From NCBI GenBank assembly GCA_046199005.1, contig CP176050.1, positions 3,844,001 to 3,908,000 on the forward strand: DNA of 64,000 nucleotides. Reading direction: 5' to 3'. The DNA is from Ascidiimonas sp046199005. Its GTDB lineage: Bacteria > Bacteroidota > Bacteroidia > Flavobacteriales > Flavobacteriaceae. Position 1 is the first letter of the stretch. Every line of letters starts with the position of its first letter. A model generated the notes under the pieces. It saw nothing but the letters and a program-made list of their open reading frames with translations. It made no database searches and was not told where the DNA came from. The translations under genes were made by a program, and so were the position numbers. Positions 1 to 8,667 of the stretch are shown here, piece after piece.

Positions 1-875
1 AATGCAGGATCTTCAATTATCTTACCATTCTGTAATGGGATTAAAAGATCATTGGCTCTTCCTGGTTTCCCGTAGGCATATACTTTTACATGTGATCTTC
101 CAGACCTACCGGTTTCTGGTAAGCTTATGGTAATCAGAGAATCTGATTTTTGTATAAATTGATCTTCAATTAGCTGATTATCGAGATAGACAAAGATCTT
201 CTCAAGAGGTTTGTCATTGACTATGGTAAACGACTCTTGCTTGTTCTCTTGGGTTGTAATCATAGGAGCAGCCTCTTCACTGCCAATGTATAAAACGGAA
301 TTCTGACCTCCCATACCATTACTGAGTAGCTCTGGATTGTCAGGATCATTGGTTTCTTTCCCATCAATTACAAAAAGATACGGATGCGTCCCTGGCGTCA
401 GATTCACTTCATATTCCCAAACACCTTCGTTAAAAGTCATGACAGATCGCTCAGGAGTCCATCCGTTGAACTGACTCTTGATCATAACCGATTGATGAGA
501 ATGTGTCGGATCTTTCAGCAAAAAACGCACCTTTTCAGCATTACTTTTAAAAACAGGAATATCATTGGGAATGCCTTTGGTCCACACTCGCAGATTGCTT
601 ATCCAACCCATCTGATCGGTAGGAAATAATTTGATACTTTTTTTATCTGATGAGATCTTTAATTCGTAATCTTTATTTTCAGATACGGAATCTACGATAA
701 ACGCATCGATAAAGTAATCGTCCAGAATTACTTTACCTCCGTCTACAGGTAAATAAACAGGTGTGGCAATTCCTGAAATTAATGATGATGGTTTCTCTTT
801 CACTTCTTCTTTTTCACATGATTGAAAAAGTACCATAGCTGCGATAAAGAGACCTGTTTTTATTAAATTTTTCAT
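1..875 (-). CDS. Amylase-like surface lipoprotein, N-terminal part (partial)
   Basis: The coding region starts at the ATG at 875 and runs off the window edge; 291 codons are visible. It opens with a short lipoprotein signal (lipobox ending FQSC at residues 17-20) followed by EKEE. Residues about 105-160 resemble a CBM48/E-set starch-binding fold (VMIKSQFNGW, then YLFVIDG), and a second Ig-like domain follows. The start is 2 bp past the stop of the GH13 gene upstream, so it is the last visible gene of the maltodextrin operon. By position and the CBM48-like domain it is probably a SusG-type GH13 alpha-amylase anchored at the outer membrane. No catalytic residues fall within the window, so the enzyme class is inferred. 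Confidence 0.7.
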   Translation of the reverse strand, partial: MKNLIKTGLFIAAMVLFQSCEKEEVKEKPSSLISGIATPVYLPVDGGKVILDDYFIDAFIVDSVSENKDYELKISSDKKSIKLFPTDQMGWISNLRVWTKGIPNDIPVFKSNAEKVRFLLKDPTHSHQSVMIKSQFNGWTPERSVMTFNEGVWEYEVNLTPGTHPYLFVIDGKETNDPDNPELLSNGMGGQNSVLYIGSEEAAPMITTQENKQESFTIVNDKPLEKIFVYLDNQLIEDQFIQKSDSLITISLPETGRSGRSHVKVYAYGKPGRANDLLIPLQNGKIIEDPA

Positions 876-877
876 GA

Positions 878-2710
878 CTAATTTATTTCTAAAATTAAAG
901 CAGTCTTTCCTTCGATTTCCAGTGTTTTGTTAAGCTCTGTAGTTTTACCAGTGAAGATATCTTTTCCGGAAGCATTCGATGGCAGACGTTCTGCAAACCT
1001 TTTCAATGAAACAACTTGTTTTTCCGAATTGTTATTGGTAATTACCATTACCGTATCTTCATCATTGTATCTGAAATAGACATATACATTATTCTCAGGA
1101 GCGAAATGCATCGTTTTGCCAAAATGAATCACCTCAGCAGATTTTCTCCAGTTAAAGAGTTTGGAAGTGAAATCAAAATAGGCGTTCTGTTCAGCGGTTC
1201 TTCCTGCATTGGTAAATGCATCGTTTTTATCACCGTCCCACCCGCCAGGAAAATCTCTTCGAATGTCGCCATCCCCTTTTTGTTTATCACCTTTCATCCC
1301 AATTTCGCTACCGTAATAAATCTGCGGGATACCTCGTACGGTGGCTATTAATGTCATGACCAGTTTATAGTCTTTTAGATCCTGATAATGCTGATTGATA
1401 CGTTGGGTATCATGATTTTCTGCAAAGACCAGAATGTTGTTGATATCTGGATAGAGAAAATCATTCACAAAATTATCATAGATGCGAACCATACCCTTAT
1501 TCCACTCTTGTTTATTTTCTTTAAATGCTTCCTGAACAGCATCATGAAGGGTAAAATCCATTACCGATGGCAAGTAGGTGTTATAACTTTGTATTGCAGC
1601 AATCGGGCTGTCTTTCTGCCAGTAAGCTATCTGAGCCTGATCGTGCAACCATACCTCGCCTACAATAGTAAAATGAGGATATTCATCGGTGATGGCTTTC
1701 GTCCATTTAGCAATTCCTTCCTTGTCATTATAGGAATACGTATCTACCCTAAAACCATCCAAATCTGCAAATTCTATCCACCAAACAGCATTTTGAATAA
1801 GGTAGTTTAACACCAGTGGATTACTTTGATTAAGGTCTGGCATGGTACTTACAAACCAACCATTCATACATTGCTGGAAATCTTCAACAGAAGCATTCGG
1901 ATCGAATTGAGCGGTCATACGATGGTTGGTATTATCATACCCCGGAAACTGATGAATCCAATTGTAAGTTGGGAGATCCTGAATCATCCAGTGCTGAGAG
2001 CCCCAGTGATTCGTAACATAATCCATAATGAGTTTCATATCTCTTTGATGCATTTCATCGGCGAGACGTTTATAATCTTCATTGGTTCCATACCTGGGAT
2101 CTATTCGGTATACATCTGATTGTGCGTAGGTATGATAAGAATAGGTTGGGTCGTCATCTTCCAGAAGAGGTGTGCTCCAGATAGCAGTTGCGCCCAGGCT
2201 TTTGATATAATCCAGATGACCAATGATTCCTTCGATGTCTCCGCCATGTCGTCCTCCGTCAATCGATCGGTTTACTTTTTCAGTCACCGATGATTCCGAA
2301 TCGTTTTCAGTATTTCCGTTCGCAAAACGATCCGGCATAAGAAGGTAAATCAAATCTGACGAATCAAAACCCTTTCGCAATGCAGCACCTTTTTTACGCT
2401 CCTTAAATTCATAAGGTTTAGAGAAAACCGTTTTATTCCCCTTTTTGAAGGCAATATCTATCTTTCCCGGTTTTATCTGGCGGGTGTCTACAGTAAGAAA
2501 CAAATAATTGGGATTTTCTGTACGCAACACCTTATTTACTGTTGCTCCGGTCACTTCGGGATCATAGGTCGCAATATCCTGACCGTAAAACATGATCTGT
2601 AATTCCTGAGCGTTCATTCCGCTCCACCAATTGGGTGGTTCTACTCTTTCTATTTGAGCTGTAGCTAAAAATGAGATCGACAGTAGCGTAATTGTAATAA
2701 ATGTTTTCAT
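878..2710 (-). CDS. GH13 cyclomaltodextrinase/neopullulanase (SusA-like), periplasmic
   Basis: A 610-aa GH13 enzyme predicted to hydrolyse cyclodextrins, pullulan or maltodextrins in the periplasm. The ATG at 2710 is chosen because it begins a clean signal peptide (MKTFITITLLSISFLATAQ); an upstream in-frame start would add 14 unlikely residues. Residues about 20-105 match the cyclomaltodextrinase N-terminal Ig-like domain. The GH13 barrel follows, with region I at DYVTNHWG, the nucleophile D323 in GFRVDT, the acid/base E352 in IVGEVW and the transition-state stabiliser D434 in ENHDTQR. A beta-sandwich C-terminal domain closes the protein. It lies 57 bp behind the maltose phosphorylase gene and 2 bp before the next amylase-like gene, in one operon. 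The family is secure; exact substrate preference is not. Confidence 0.92.
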   Translation of the reverse strand: MKTFITITLLSISFLATAQIERVEPPNWWSGMNAQELQIMFYGQDIATYDPEVTGATVNKVLRTENPNYLFLTVDTRQIKPGKIDIAFKKGNKTVFSKPYEFKERKKGAALRKGFDSSDLIYLLMPDRFANGNTENDSESSVTEKVNRSIDGGRHGGDIEGIIGHLDYIKSLGATAIWSTPLLEDDDPTYSYHTYAQSDVYRIDPRYGTNEDYKRLADEMHQRDMKLIMDYVTNHWGSQHWMIQDLPTYNWIHQFPGYDNTNHRMTAQFDPNASVEDFQQCMNGWFVSTMPDLNQSNPLVLNYLIQNAVWWIEFADLDGFRVDTYSYNDKEGIAKWTKAITDEYPHFTIVGEVWLHDQAQIAYWQKDSPIAAIQSYNTYLPSVMDFTLHDAVQEAFKENKQEWNKGMVRIYDNFVNDFLYPDINNILVFAENHDTQRINQHYQDLKDYKLVMTLIATVRGIPQIYYGSEIGMKGDKQKGDGDIRRDFPGGWDGDKNDAFTNAGRTAEQNAYFDFTSKLFNWRKSAEVIHFGKTMHFAPENNVYVYFRYNDEDTVMVITNNNSEKQVVSLKRFAERLPSNASGKDIFTGKTTELNKTLEIEGKTALILEIN

Positions 2711-2767
2711 AACCAAAAAGTATCTTGTAAAAAATAACTGCCGGAAAATCACCGGCAGCTATTAGAA

Positions 2768-5074
2768 TTATTTCGTGGCTATCTCTTCTGGTATTAAGGT
2801 AACTATTTTACCATCTACGAGAATATCCAGCATGTCTCCTTTTTCAAGCGTGAAGGCCGCGCTTTTCTTAGAAACATTTATTTTAATGATATGGTTTCTA
2901 AAATTTACCTTAAATGAATATCCATTCCATTCTGCTGGAATACGTGTTTCGAAAGAGAGCATCCCATCTTTTACCTTCATTCCTCCAAAGCCTTCTACAA
3001 TACTCATCCAGGTTCCTGCCATGGAGGTAATATGGAGACCTTCATGTACTTCTTTATTATAGTCATCCAGATCAAGACGGGAAGTTCTTAAATAAAACTC
3101 GTAAGCCTGATCCATTTGATCTAGAGAAGCTGCCAGGATACTGTGTACACAAGGGGATAGTGATGATTCATGAACCGTAAAAGGTTCATAAAAATCAAAG
3201 TGTCTTTTAAGTTCTTCTTTGGAGAAATGCTCTTCAAAGAAGTAGAATCCCTGAAGGGTATCTGCCTGCTTTATATAAGGCGAGCGCAAGATACGATCCC
3301 AGGACCATTTTTGATTGATAGGTCGGTTCTCTTTCGAAAGATCCTTCACAGTGATCAATTCTTTATCCAGAAAACCATCTTGCTGTAAGAACACCTGATA
3401 CTCTTCAGAATATGGAAAATACATTTCATTTGCTACTGCCAGCCATTTGTCTATTTCAGCTTCCGAGAGTTTGGTCTTATGCATTACCCGGGTGTAGTCT
3501 GAACTATAAGATTCTTTTACTTTCTCAATTTGTGCAGCTGTATACTCAATACACCATTTGGCGATATAATTTGTGTACCAATTGTTATTTACATTGTTTT
3601 CATACTCGTTGGGACCTGTAACCCCCAGGATCACGTACTTATTTTTATGTTTTGAAAAGCTAGCGCGTTGGTGCCAGAATCTTGCGATCGCTATAAGCAC
3701 TTCCAGTCCCATTTCAGGAACATAACTATAATCGTCTGTATATCTAACATAGTTATAGATTGCATAGGCGATTGCTCCGTTTCGATGGATTTCTTCAAAG
3801 GTGATCTCCCATTCGTTATGACATTCTTCACCATTCATGGTAACCATAGGATACAGAGCTGCTCCATTAGAAAAACCTAGTTTTTCGGCATTTTCTATAG
3901 CTTTTTGAAGGTGATTGTATCTGTATTTTAAAAGGCTTCGGGCAACTTTATCATCTTTGGTCGCCATATAAAAAGGTATACAATAAGCCTCGGTGTCCCA
4001 ATAGGTACTTCCACCATATTTTTCGCCGGTAAATCCTTTGGGGCCAATGTTTAAGCGTGCATCTTTACCCAGATAGGTCTGATTCAACTGAAATATGTTG
4101 AATCGGATACCCTGTTGTGCCTTTGTATCTCCCTCGATCGTAATGTCTGCCATATCCCAAATTTTAGCCCAGGCTTCTTTTTGTTCCTCCAGCAGTCCTT
4201 CAAATCCCATATTACAAGCTTGCTGTAATACCGATTTTGCAGCTGTAATAAGATTATCTTTGTTATGATTAAGAGATGTTACATAGCCCCCTAATTTTGT
4301 GATAACAAACGTTTTTCCTCTGGAAATTTCTCTGCTATATTTAAATGCGACAAACTCATCTTTAACCGTTGAAACTTTTTCAGGTTCAGCAGATTTTCCA
4401 TCTACCTCAAAAGATAGCTGCATAAAGGTGCATGCATAAAAGTGTGTTTTTAAGGTTCTTGCGACCACAAAACCTTGTTTTTCATTTTCTTCAACCTGAA
4501 TTGGCTCCCAAAATTTTTCTTCCCAATTGGTGTCTTCATTTTCAATTCCAGCATCTACGTAAGGTTCATAGCTAATTACAGCATCACTGTTTAAAGGAGT
4601 TACACTATATTGAATAGCACCTACCTCATCCAGTTCCAGGCTTAAAAAACGTAAGGCATTTACAGCAATTTCAATACCGTTGGGAAGGGTAGCCTCAAAA
4701 GAACGCTTATACCAGCCCTCTTTCATGTTAAGTTCTCTGCGATAATTACCCACTTTCTTGCACGAAGCAAGATCTAGTGGTTCTTCGTTAACAAAAACGT
4801 TTATTCCTATCCAATTCGGTGCATTCAGCACTTTGGCAAAGTATTCTGGATATCCATTTTTCCACCAGCCTACTTTGGTCTTATCGGGATAGTAAACACC
4901 GGCAATATAACTACCCTGAAACGTATTTCCCGAATAGTGTTCTTCGAAATTCGCTCTTTGACCCATTGCGCCGTTTCCTATACTAAAAAGACTCTCAGAA
5001 GCACAAACTCTTTCCGGTTCAAAGCCTTCTTCTATTATTGACCAGGGATCGGGTATAATATAATCTTGATTCAT
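2768..5074 (-). CDS. GH65 maltose phosphorylase
   Basis: A 768-aa cytoplasmic GH65 phosphorylase, the usual family length. It would convert maltose and phosphate to beta-glucose-1-phosphate and glucose. There is no signal peptide. An N-terminal beta-sandwich (about 1-270) leads into an (alpha/alpha)6 barrel. The substrate loop GGSTYWDTEAY is near residue 354, and the general acid is E490 in GVTGPNEYENN. The beta-phosphoglucomutase gene is only 4 bp upstream; that enzyme uses precisely the beta-anomer this family makes. Kojibiose or trehalose phosphorylase are alternatives within GH65, but the starch-locus setting favours maltose. Confidence 0.92.
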   Translation of the reverse strand: MNQDYIIPDPWSIIEEGFEPERVCASESLFSIGNGAMGQRANFEEHYSGNTFQGSYIAGVYYPDKTKVGWWKNGYPEYFAKVLNAPNWIGINVFVNEEPLDLASCKKVGNYRRELNMKEGWYKRSFEATLPNGIEIAVNALRFLSLELDEVGAIQYSVTPLNSDAVISYEPYVDAGIENEDTNWEEKFWEPIQVEENEKQGFVVARTLKTHFYACTFMQLSFEVDGKSAEPEKVSTVKDEFVAFKYSREISRGKTFVITKLGGYVTSLNHNKDNLITAAKSVLQQACNMGFEGLLEEQKEAWAKIWDMADITIEGDTKAQQGIRFNIFQLNQTYLGKDARLNIGPKGFTGEKYGGSTYWDTEAYCIPFYMATKDDKVARSLLKYRYNHLQKAIENAEKLGFSNGAALYPMVTMNGEECHNEWEITFEEIHRNGAIAYAIYNYVRYTDDYSYVPEMGLEVLIAIARFWHQRASFSKHKNKYVILGVTGPNEYENNVNNNWYTNYIAKWCIEYTAAQIEKVKESYSSDYTRVMHKTKLSEAEIDKWLAVANEMYFPYSEEYQVFLQQDGFLDKELITVKDLSKENRPINQKWSWDRILRSPYIKQADTLQGFYFFEEHFSKEELKRHFDFYEPFTVHESSLSPCVHSILAASLDQMDQAYEFYLRTSRLDLDDYNKEVHEGLHITSMAGTWMSIVEGFGGMKVKDGMLSFETRIPAEWNGYSFKVNFRNHIIKINVSKKSAAFTLEKGDMLDILVDGKIVTLIPEEIATK

Positions 5075-5078
5075 GGTA

Positions 5079-5735
5079 TTAAGTAGTTATAAGTTTTTCT
5101 ATGAAATCTAATTTGATCTCTGTGAAATTATTGAAAACCTCATCAGCCTCCGAAAGCACTTCTGGCTGCCCTAAACCAATTGAAGTCATTCCTGCAATAT
5201 TTGCAGCTTTAATACCTGCCTGAGAGTCTTCAAAAACCACACATTCTGAAGGAGAGACATTTAAATTGCTCGCAGCAATAAGAAATACCTCAGGATCTGG
5301 TTTGGCTTTCGAAACACTATTTCCATCTACGATTGTATCAAATAATTCCAGTAATCCCACTTTACTTAGAATGCGAGGTGCGTTTTTGCTGGCAGATCCC
5401 AGGGCGATGGGATATCCTTTTGCTTTTAGCTCAAGAATAAATTCATGTACTCCCGGTAAAATATCCTTTTCGGTCATTTGGTCCACAAAAGAGAGATAGT
5501 CTTCATTCTTCTCAGACGTAAGTCTGTCAAATTTCTCTTGCTCAATCGTTGCATCTGCCCAATCAAGTATTTTTTGAAGTGAATCAATACGGCTCACTCC
5601 TTTAAGTTTTTCGTTTAATTCTTCGGTAAGTTCGAAACCCAGCTCGGCAGCTGTCTTTTTCCATGCCAGAAAATGAAAGTGTGCTGTATCTACTATAACT
5701 CCGTCTAGATCGAAGATAAATCCTTTTTTACTCAT
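5079..5735 (-). CDS. pgmB: Beta-phosphoglucomutase
   Basis: A 218-aa HAD-superfamily mutase that isomerises beta-glucose-1-phosphate to glucose-6-phosphate. The phospho-acceptor motif is FDLDGVIVDT with nucleophile D9 and acid/base D11. The cap-domain specificity loop follows (SRIDSL, about residue 49). Motif II is GSASKN, the conserved lysine is in SKAKPDPE, and the acidic motif is VFEDSQAG. It sits between the MFS transporter (10 bp upstream) and the GH65 gene (4 bp downstream), which gives the complete cytoplasmic route from maltose to glycolysis. Confidence 0.95.
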   Translation of the reverse strand: MSKKGFIFDLDGVIVDTAHFHFLAWKKTAAELGFELTEELNEKLKGVSRIDSLQKILDWADATIEQEKFDRLTSEKNEDYLSFVDQMTEKDILPGVHEFILELKAKGYPIALGSASKNAPRILSKVGLLELFDTIVDGNSVSKAKPDPEVFLIAASNLNVSPSECVVFEDSQAGIKAANIAGMTSIGLGQPEVLSEADEVFNNFTEIKLDFIEKLITT

Positions 5736-5745
5736 TTATTTTTAC

Positions 5746-7275
5746 TTATGAATTATTAATTTTTATAGTTGCCTTATCATCAACTTTTAGTGATAGCAAC
5801 CCTGCCAAGATCATAGAAACTCCGCCTATGGCTAACGCATATATTGGCTGATTATTAAAAAATGAAGATACTAAAAAGCCCAGAATAGAGGCGGCTACCA
5901 ATTGAGGAATCACTATAAAAAAATTAAAAACTCCCATATAGTATCCCATCTTTGTAGATGGTAGTGCTCCAGATAACATTGCGTAGGGTACAGACAAAAT
6001 ACTGGCCCATGCAATACCAACACCAATCATAGGCAACCATTCCAGATTTAAAGTGGTAGGAGTAGTAATAAACATGATTGAGATTAAGCCCAGACCACCA
6101 GCCGATAGCGCCAGAAAATGAGTGAATTTCCGGCTTGTTTTCTTTGCAAGTAACGGAAGCAAGAAAGCCACCATCGCTGCAATTATATTGTAATTTGCAA
6201 ACATTTCTCCCACCTGATTAGCTCCTATGTTATAAGCTTCAGAGGTAGTATCTGTAGTTCCATAGATATGCTCGGTGACGGCTCCTGTGGTGTATATCCA
6301 CATTGAAAAAAGTGCGAACCATGAAAAAAACTGCACCCAGGCCAGTTGTTTCATTACCTTAGGCATAAACTGAAAATCGTTTACAATGGTAATAAATCCC
6401 ATTTTGTAATTTCCCATCTTTTGGAAGACACCAGAAAGTATAAGCGCAACACCACCTAAGCCAATGAGACCTCCGGAGAGTACATAAAGATCTTTTTTGA
6501 GCTCAAAATGATATATGGCGATGCTAAAAATTAGCCCTATCAACAGCGTGAGAATTCCTCTCTGAAGATGTTTGGTTCCATTTCTGGTATACCATTCCGG
6601 CTTTTTTTCTTCTTTCGTAAAACTTTCTTCCTCTTGCTCCATGAGTCTCATTTCTTCCGGAGAGTATTCTTTTGACGTAAAAACCGTCCATAAAACTGTA
6701 ATCAAAAACGCCGCACCTCCAATATAAAATGAATATTTTACTGTATCAGGAATGATTCCTTCGGGTGCTATATTGCTAACCCCAAAACGAGCAAAAATAC
6801 TTGGGAGTTTTGAGGCTACATACGCACCGATCCCAATAAAGAAACTCTGCATGGCAAACCCTAAGGTTCGTTGATCGTCAGACAGATTATCTCCTACAAA
6901 AGCTCTAAAAGGTTCCATGGATACATTTATGGAAGCATCCATAATCCAAAGCATACCTGCTGCAAACCATAGCATTGGTGAATTAGGCATCACGAAGAGT
7001 GCTGCAGATGCCAGTAGTGCCCCTACGAGAAAATAGGGTCTTCTTCTTCCCAGTTTGGTCCAGGTTCTGTCGCTAAAATACCCTATAATGGGTTGTACGA
7101 TTAATCCGGTAAGAGGGGCTGCCACCCATAGAATAGGAATATCATCAATACTTGCTCCTAGAGTTTGAAAAATACGACTTACGTTTGCGTTTTGCAATGC
7201 AAAGCCCATCTGGATTCCTAGAAAACCAAAACTCATGTTCCAGATTTCCCAGAAACTTAATTTACGCTTTTTCAT
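5746..7275 (-). CDS. MFS maltose/oligosaccharide transporter (SLC45/GPH-like)
   Basis: A 509-aa inner-membrane transporter with about 12 hydrophobic segments and a charged central loop near residues 195-235 (EEMRLMEQEEE...). The cytoplasmic loop 2-3 motif SDRTWTKLGRRRPYFLVG is typical of the sucrose/maltose SLC45-GPH group. It is the first gene of the minus-strand maltodextrin operon and presumably imports maltose or short maltodextrins released in the periplasm. The upstream gap of 111 bp to the LacI-type gene may hold the operon promoter, although I see no good TAnnTTTG element there. Confidence 0.88.
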   Translation of the reverse strand: MKKRKLSFWEIWNMSFGFLGIQMGFALQNANVSRIFQTLGASIDDIPILWVAAPLTGLIVQPIIGYFSDRTWTKLGRRRPYFLVGALLASAALFVMPNSPMLWFAAGMLWIMDASINVSMEPFRAFVGDNLSDDQRTLGFAMQSFFIGIGAYVASKLPSIFARFGVSNIAPEGIIPDTVKYSFYIGGAAFLITVLWTVFTSKEYSPEEMRLMEQEEESFTKEEKKPEWYTRNGTKHLQRGILTLLIGLIFSIAIYHFELKKDLYVLSGGLIGLGGVALILSGVFQKMGNYKMGFITIVNDFQFMPKVMKQLAWVQFFSWFALFSMWIYTTGAVTEHIYGTTDTTSEAYNIGANQVGEMFANYNIIAAMVAFLLPLLAKKTSRKFTHFLALSAGGLGLISIMFITTPTTLNLEWLPMIGVGIAWASILSVPYAMLSGALPSTKMGYYMGVFNFFIVIPQLVAASILGFLVSSFFNNQPIYALAIGGVSMILAGLLSLKVDDKATIKINNS

Positions 7276-7386
7276 TATCGTAATGCTTACATTAATATAC
7301 GATAAGCGCTATATCACTTATCAAAACCTTTATGTTGAGAAGTAAAAAATATCAGTTTTGACGCGTTAAATATACTATTATTTTTT

Positions 7387-8421
7387 TTAAGCCTTTGATA
7401 AAACCTTTTTTGTAGAATTTCTTTCCAGCAAGGAGGTTTTGATCACTTCGGTTCTAAAATACTCTTCTTCTTCAGTTTCTTCCAGTTTTTCTATGAGCAT
7501 TCTTGCTGCGGTTTCTCCCATTTCCACTCCATGCTGTACCACCGTAGTAAGGCTAGGGATCGCATATTTAGAAAGGATACCATCAGTAAAACCTATAAAA
7601 GAAACATCATCAGGAATCTTTAGTCCATTTCGGTAAGCCTCTTTCATGCCAGTAACTGCAAATAATTCATTTACAGCAAAAATGGCGTCAAAATGTTGAT
7701 CCTTAAAGAATTTATTGATAAGCCGATCGCAATTGTCGATATCTTCAATTTTCAGAACGAGGTTTTCGTCAAACGGCAAACCAGCATCTTCCAATGCATT
7801 TTTATAACCTAGAGTTCTTAACTTTCCCACGCTTACATAGTCTACCGTAGTAAACAAGGCTATACGCTTGCATCCAGTACTAATTAAATGATTTACAGCT
7901 TTATAGGCACCCTCAGCATCATCAATAACCACTTTATCGCAGTAGATTTCATCTGCCACCCTATCAAACATCACTAACGGCATGCCTTGATTAACCACCT
8001 CTCTTAAGTGATGAAAGTCTTTATTTTTCTGGGTTTCTTTAGAAAGAGACATGATAAAGCCGTCTATGCTTCCATTAGCCAACATTTCCATATTGATCAC
8101 TTCCCTATCAAAAGATTCATTAGACAGACATACAATTACATTATAACCAAGGTTATTTGCGACACGTTCTATGCCTGTAACCACCATCGTGAAAAAATGA
8201 TGAACGATCTCGGGAATAATTACACCAATATTTTTAGTCTTCTTATTCTTTAAGCTTACCGCAATATTGTTGGGTTTGTAATTATATAGTTTAGCAAAAG
8301 CTTTGATTTTCTGGCGTGTATCCTGACTTATCTCTTTACTATCTCTTAGTGCTTTTGAAACCGTGGAAACAGAAACATCCAGTTCTCTTGCAATTTGTTT
8401 AAGAGTTATCTTTTTTTTCAT
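7387..8421 (-). CDS. LacI-family transcriptional regulator of the starch/maltodextrin locus
   Basis: A 344-aa regulator. The ATG at 8421 is preferred over an in-frame start 12 bp upstream because it puts the protein directly at MKKKITLKQIARELDV. The helix-turn-helix spans about residues 5-25 (LDVSVSTVSKALRDS), followed by the hinge and a periplasmic-binding-protein-like effector domain (NIGVIIPEIVHHFF, then IDGFIMSLS, FDRV and DDAEGAY). The same-strand transporter operon follows, and divergently the SusCDE-amylase operon, whose leader carries two LacI-type palindromes at 8525-8557. It probably senses maltose or a maltodextrin. Whether it represses or activates cannot be read from the sequence. 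Confidence 0.92.
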   Translation of the reverse strand: MKKKITLKQIARELDVSVSTVSKALRDSKEISQDTRQKIKAFAKLYNYKPNNIAVSLKNKKTKNIGVIIPEIVHHFFTMVVTGIERVANNLGYNVIVCLSNESFDREVINMEMLANGSIDGFIMSLSKETQKNKDFHHLREVVNQGMPLVMFDRVADEIYCDKVVIDDAEGAYKAVNHLISTGCKRIALFTTVDYVSVGKLRTLGYKNALEDAGLPFDENLVLKIEDIDNCDRLINKFFKDQHFDAIFAVNELFAVTGMKEAYRNGLKIPDDVSFIGFTDGILSKYAIPSLTTVVQHGVEMGETAARMLIEKLEETEEEEYFRTEVIKTSLLERNSTKKVLSKA

Positions 8422-8524
8422 AGCTTTTATCAAGTTCTCAAAGAAAGGGTTTTTAAAATGTAAAATTGAAAAAATGCCCTTTCTTTAATTATCATATTAT
8501 TTTTTTTTCACTTTTTTTTAACAC

Positions 8525-8557
8525 GAAAACGTTTTCATTGGTCACGAAAACGTTTTC
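8525..8557. promoter_or_regulatory. Double LacI-family operator
   Basis: Two perfect 12-bp palindromes GAAAACGTTTTC lie at 8525-8536 and 8546-8557. Each is embedded in an identical 19-bp direct repeat (8522-8540 and 8543-8561). Centres are 21 bp apart, two helical turns, so bound dimers would face the same side of DNA. The central CG and arms fit the LacI/GalR consensus. They lie 104 bp from the regulator start and 111 bp before the SusC start. Confidence 0.8.
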
Positions 8558-8667
8558 ATTGCCAACTCGACAATTTCAACACCTTTTCTTTACCCTTATT
8601 TTACATATTTTTAACACGAGAAGTGAAATTATATCAATAAATAAACTAAACAAATTTAACGTATTGT

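Noticed and set aside
1388..1810. 140-codon open frame on the plus strand
   Set aside because: It overlaps the GH13 catalytic region on the opposite strand, where all active-site motifs are intact.
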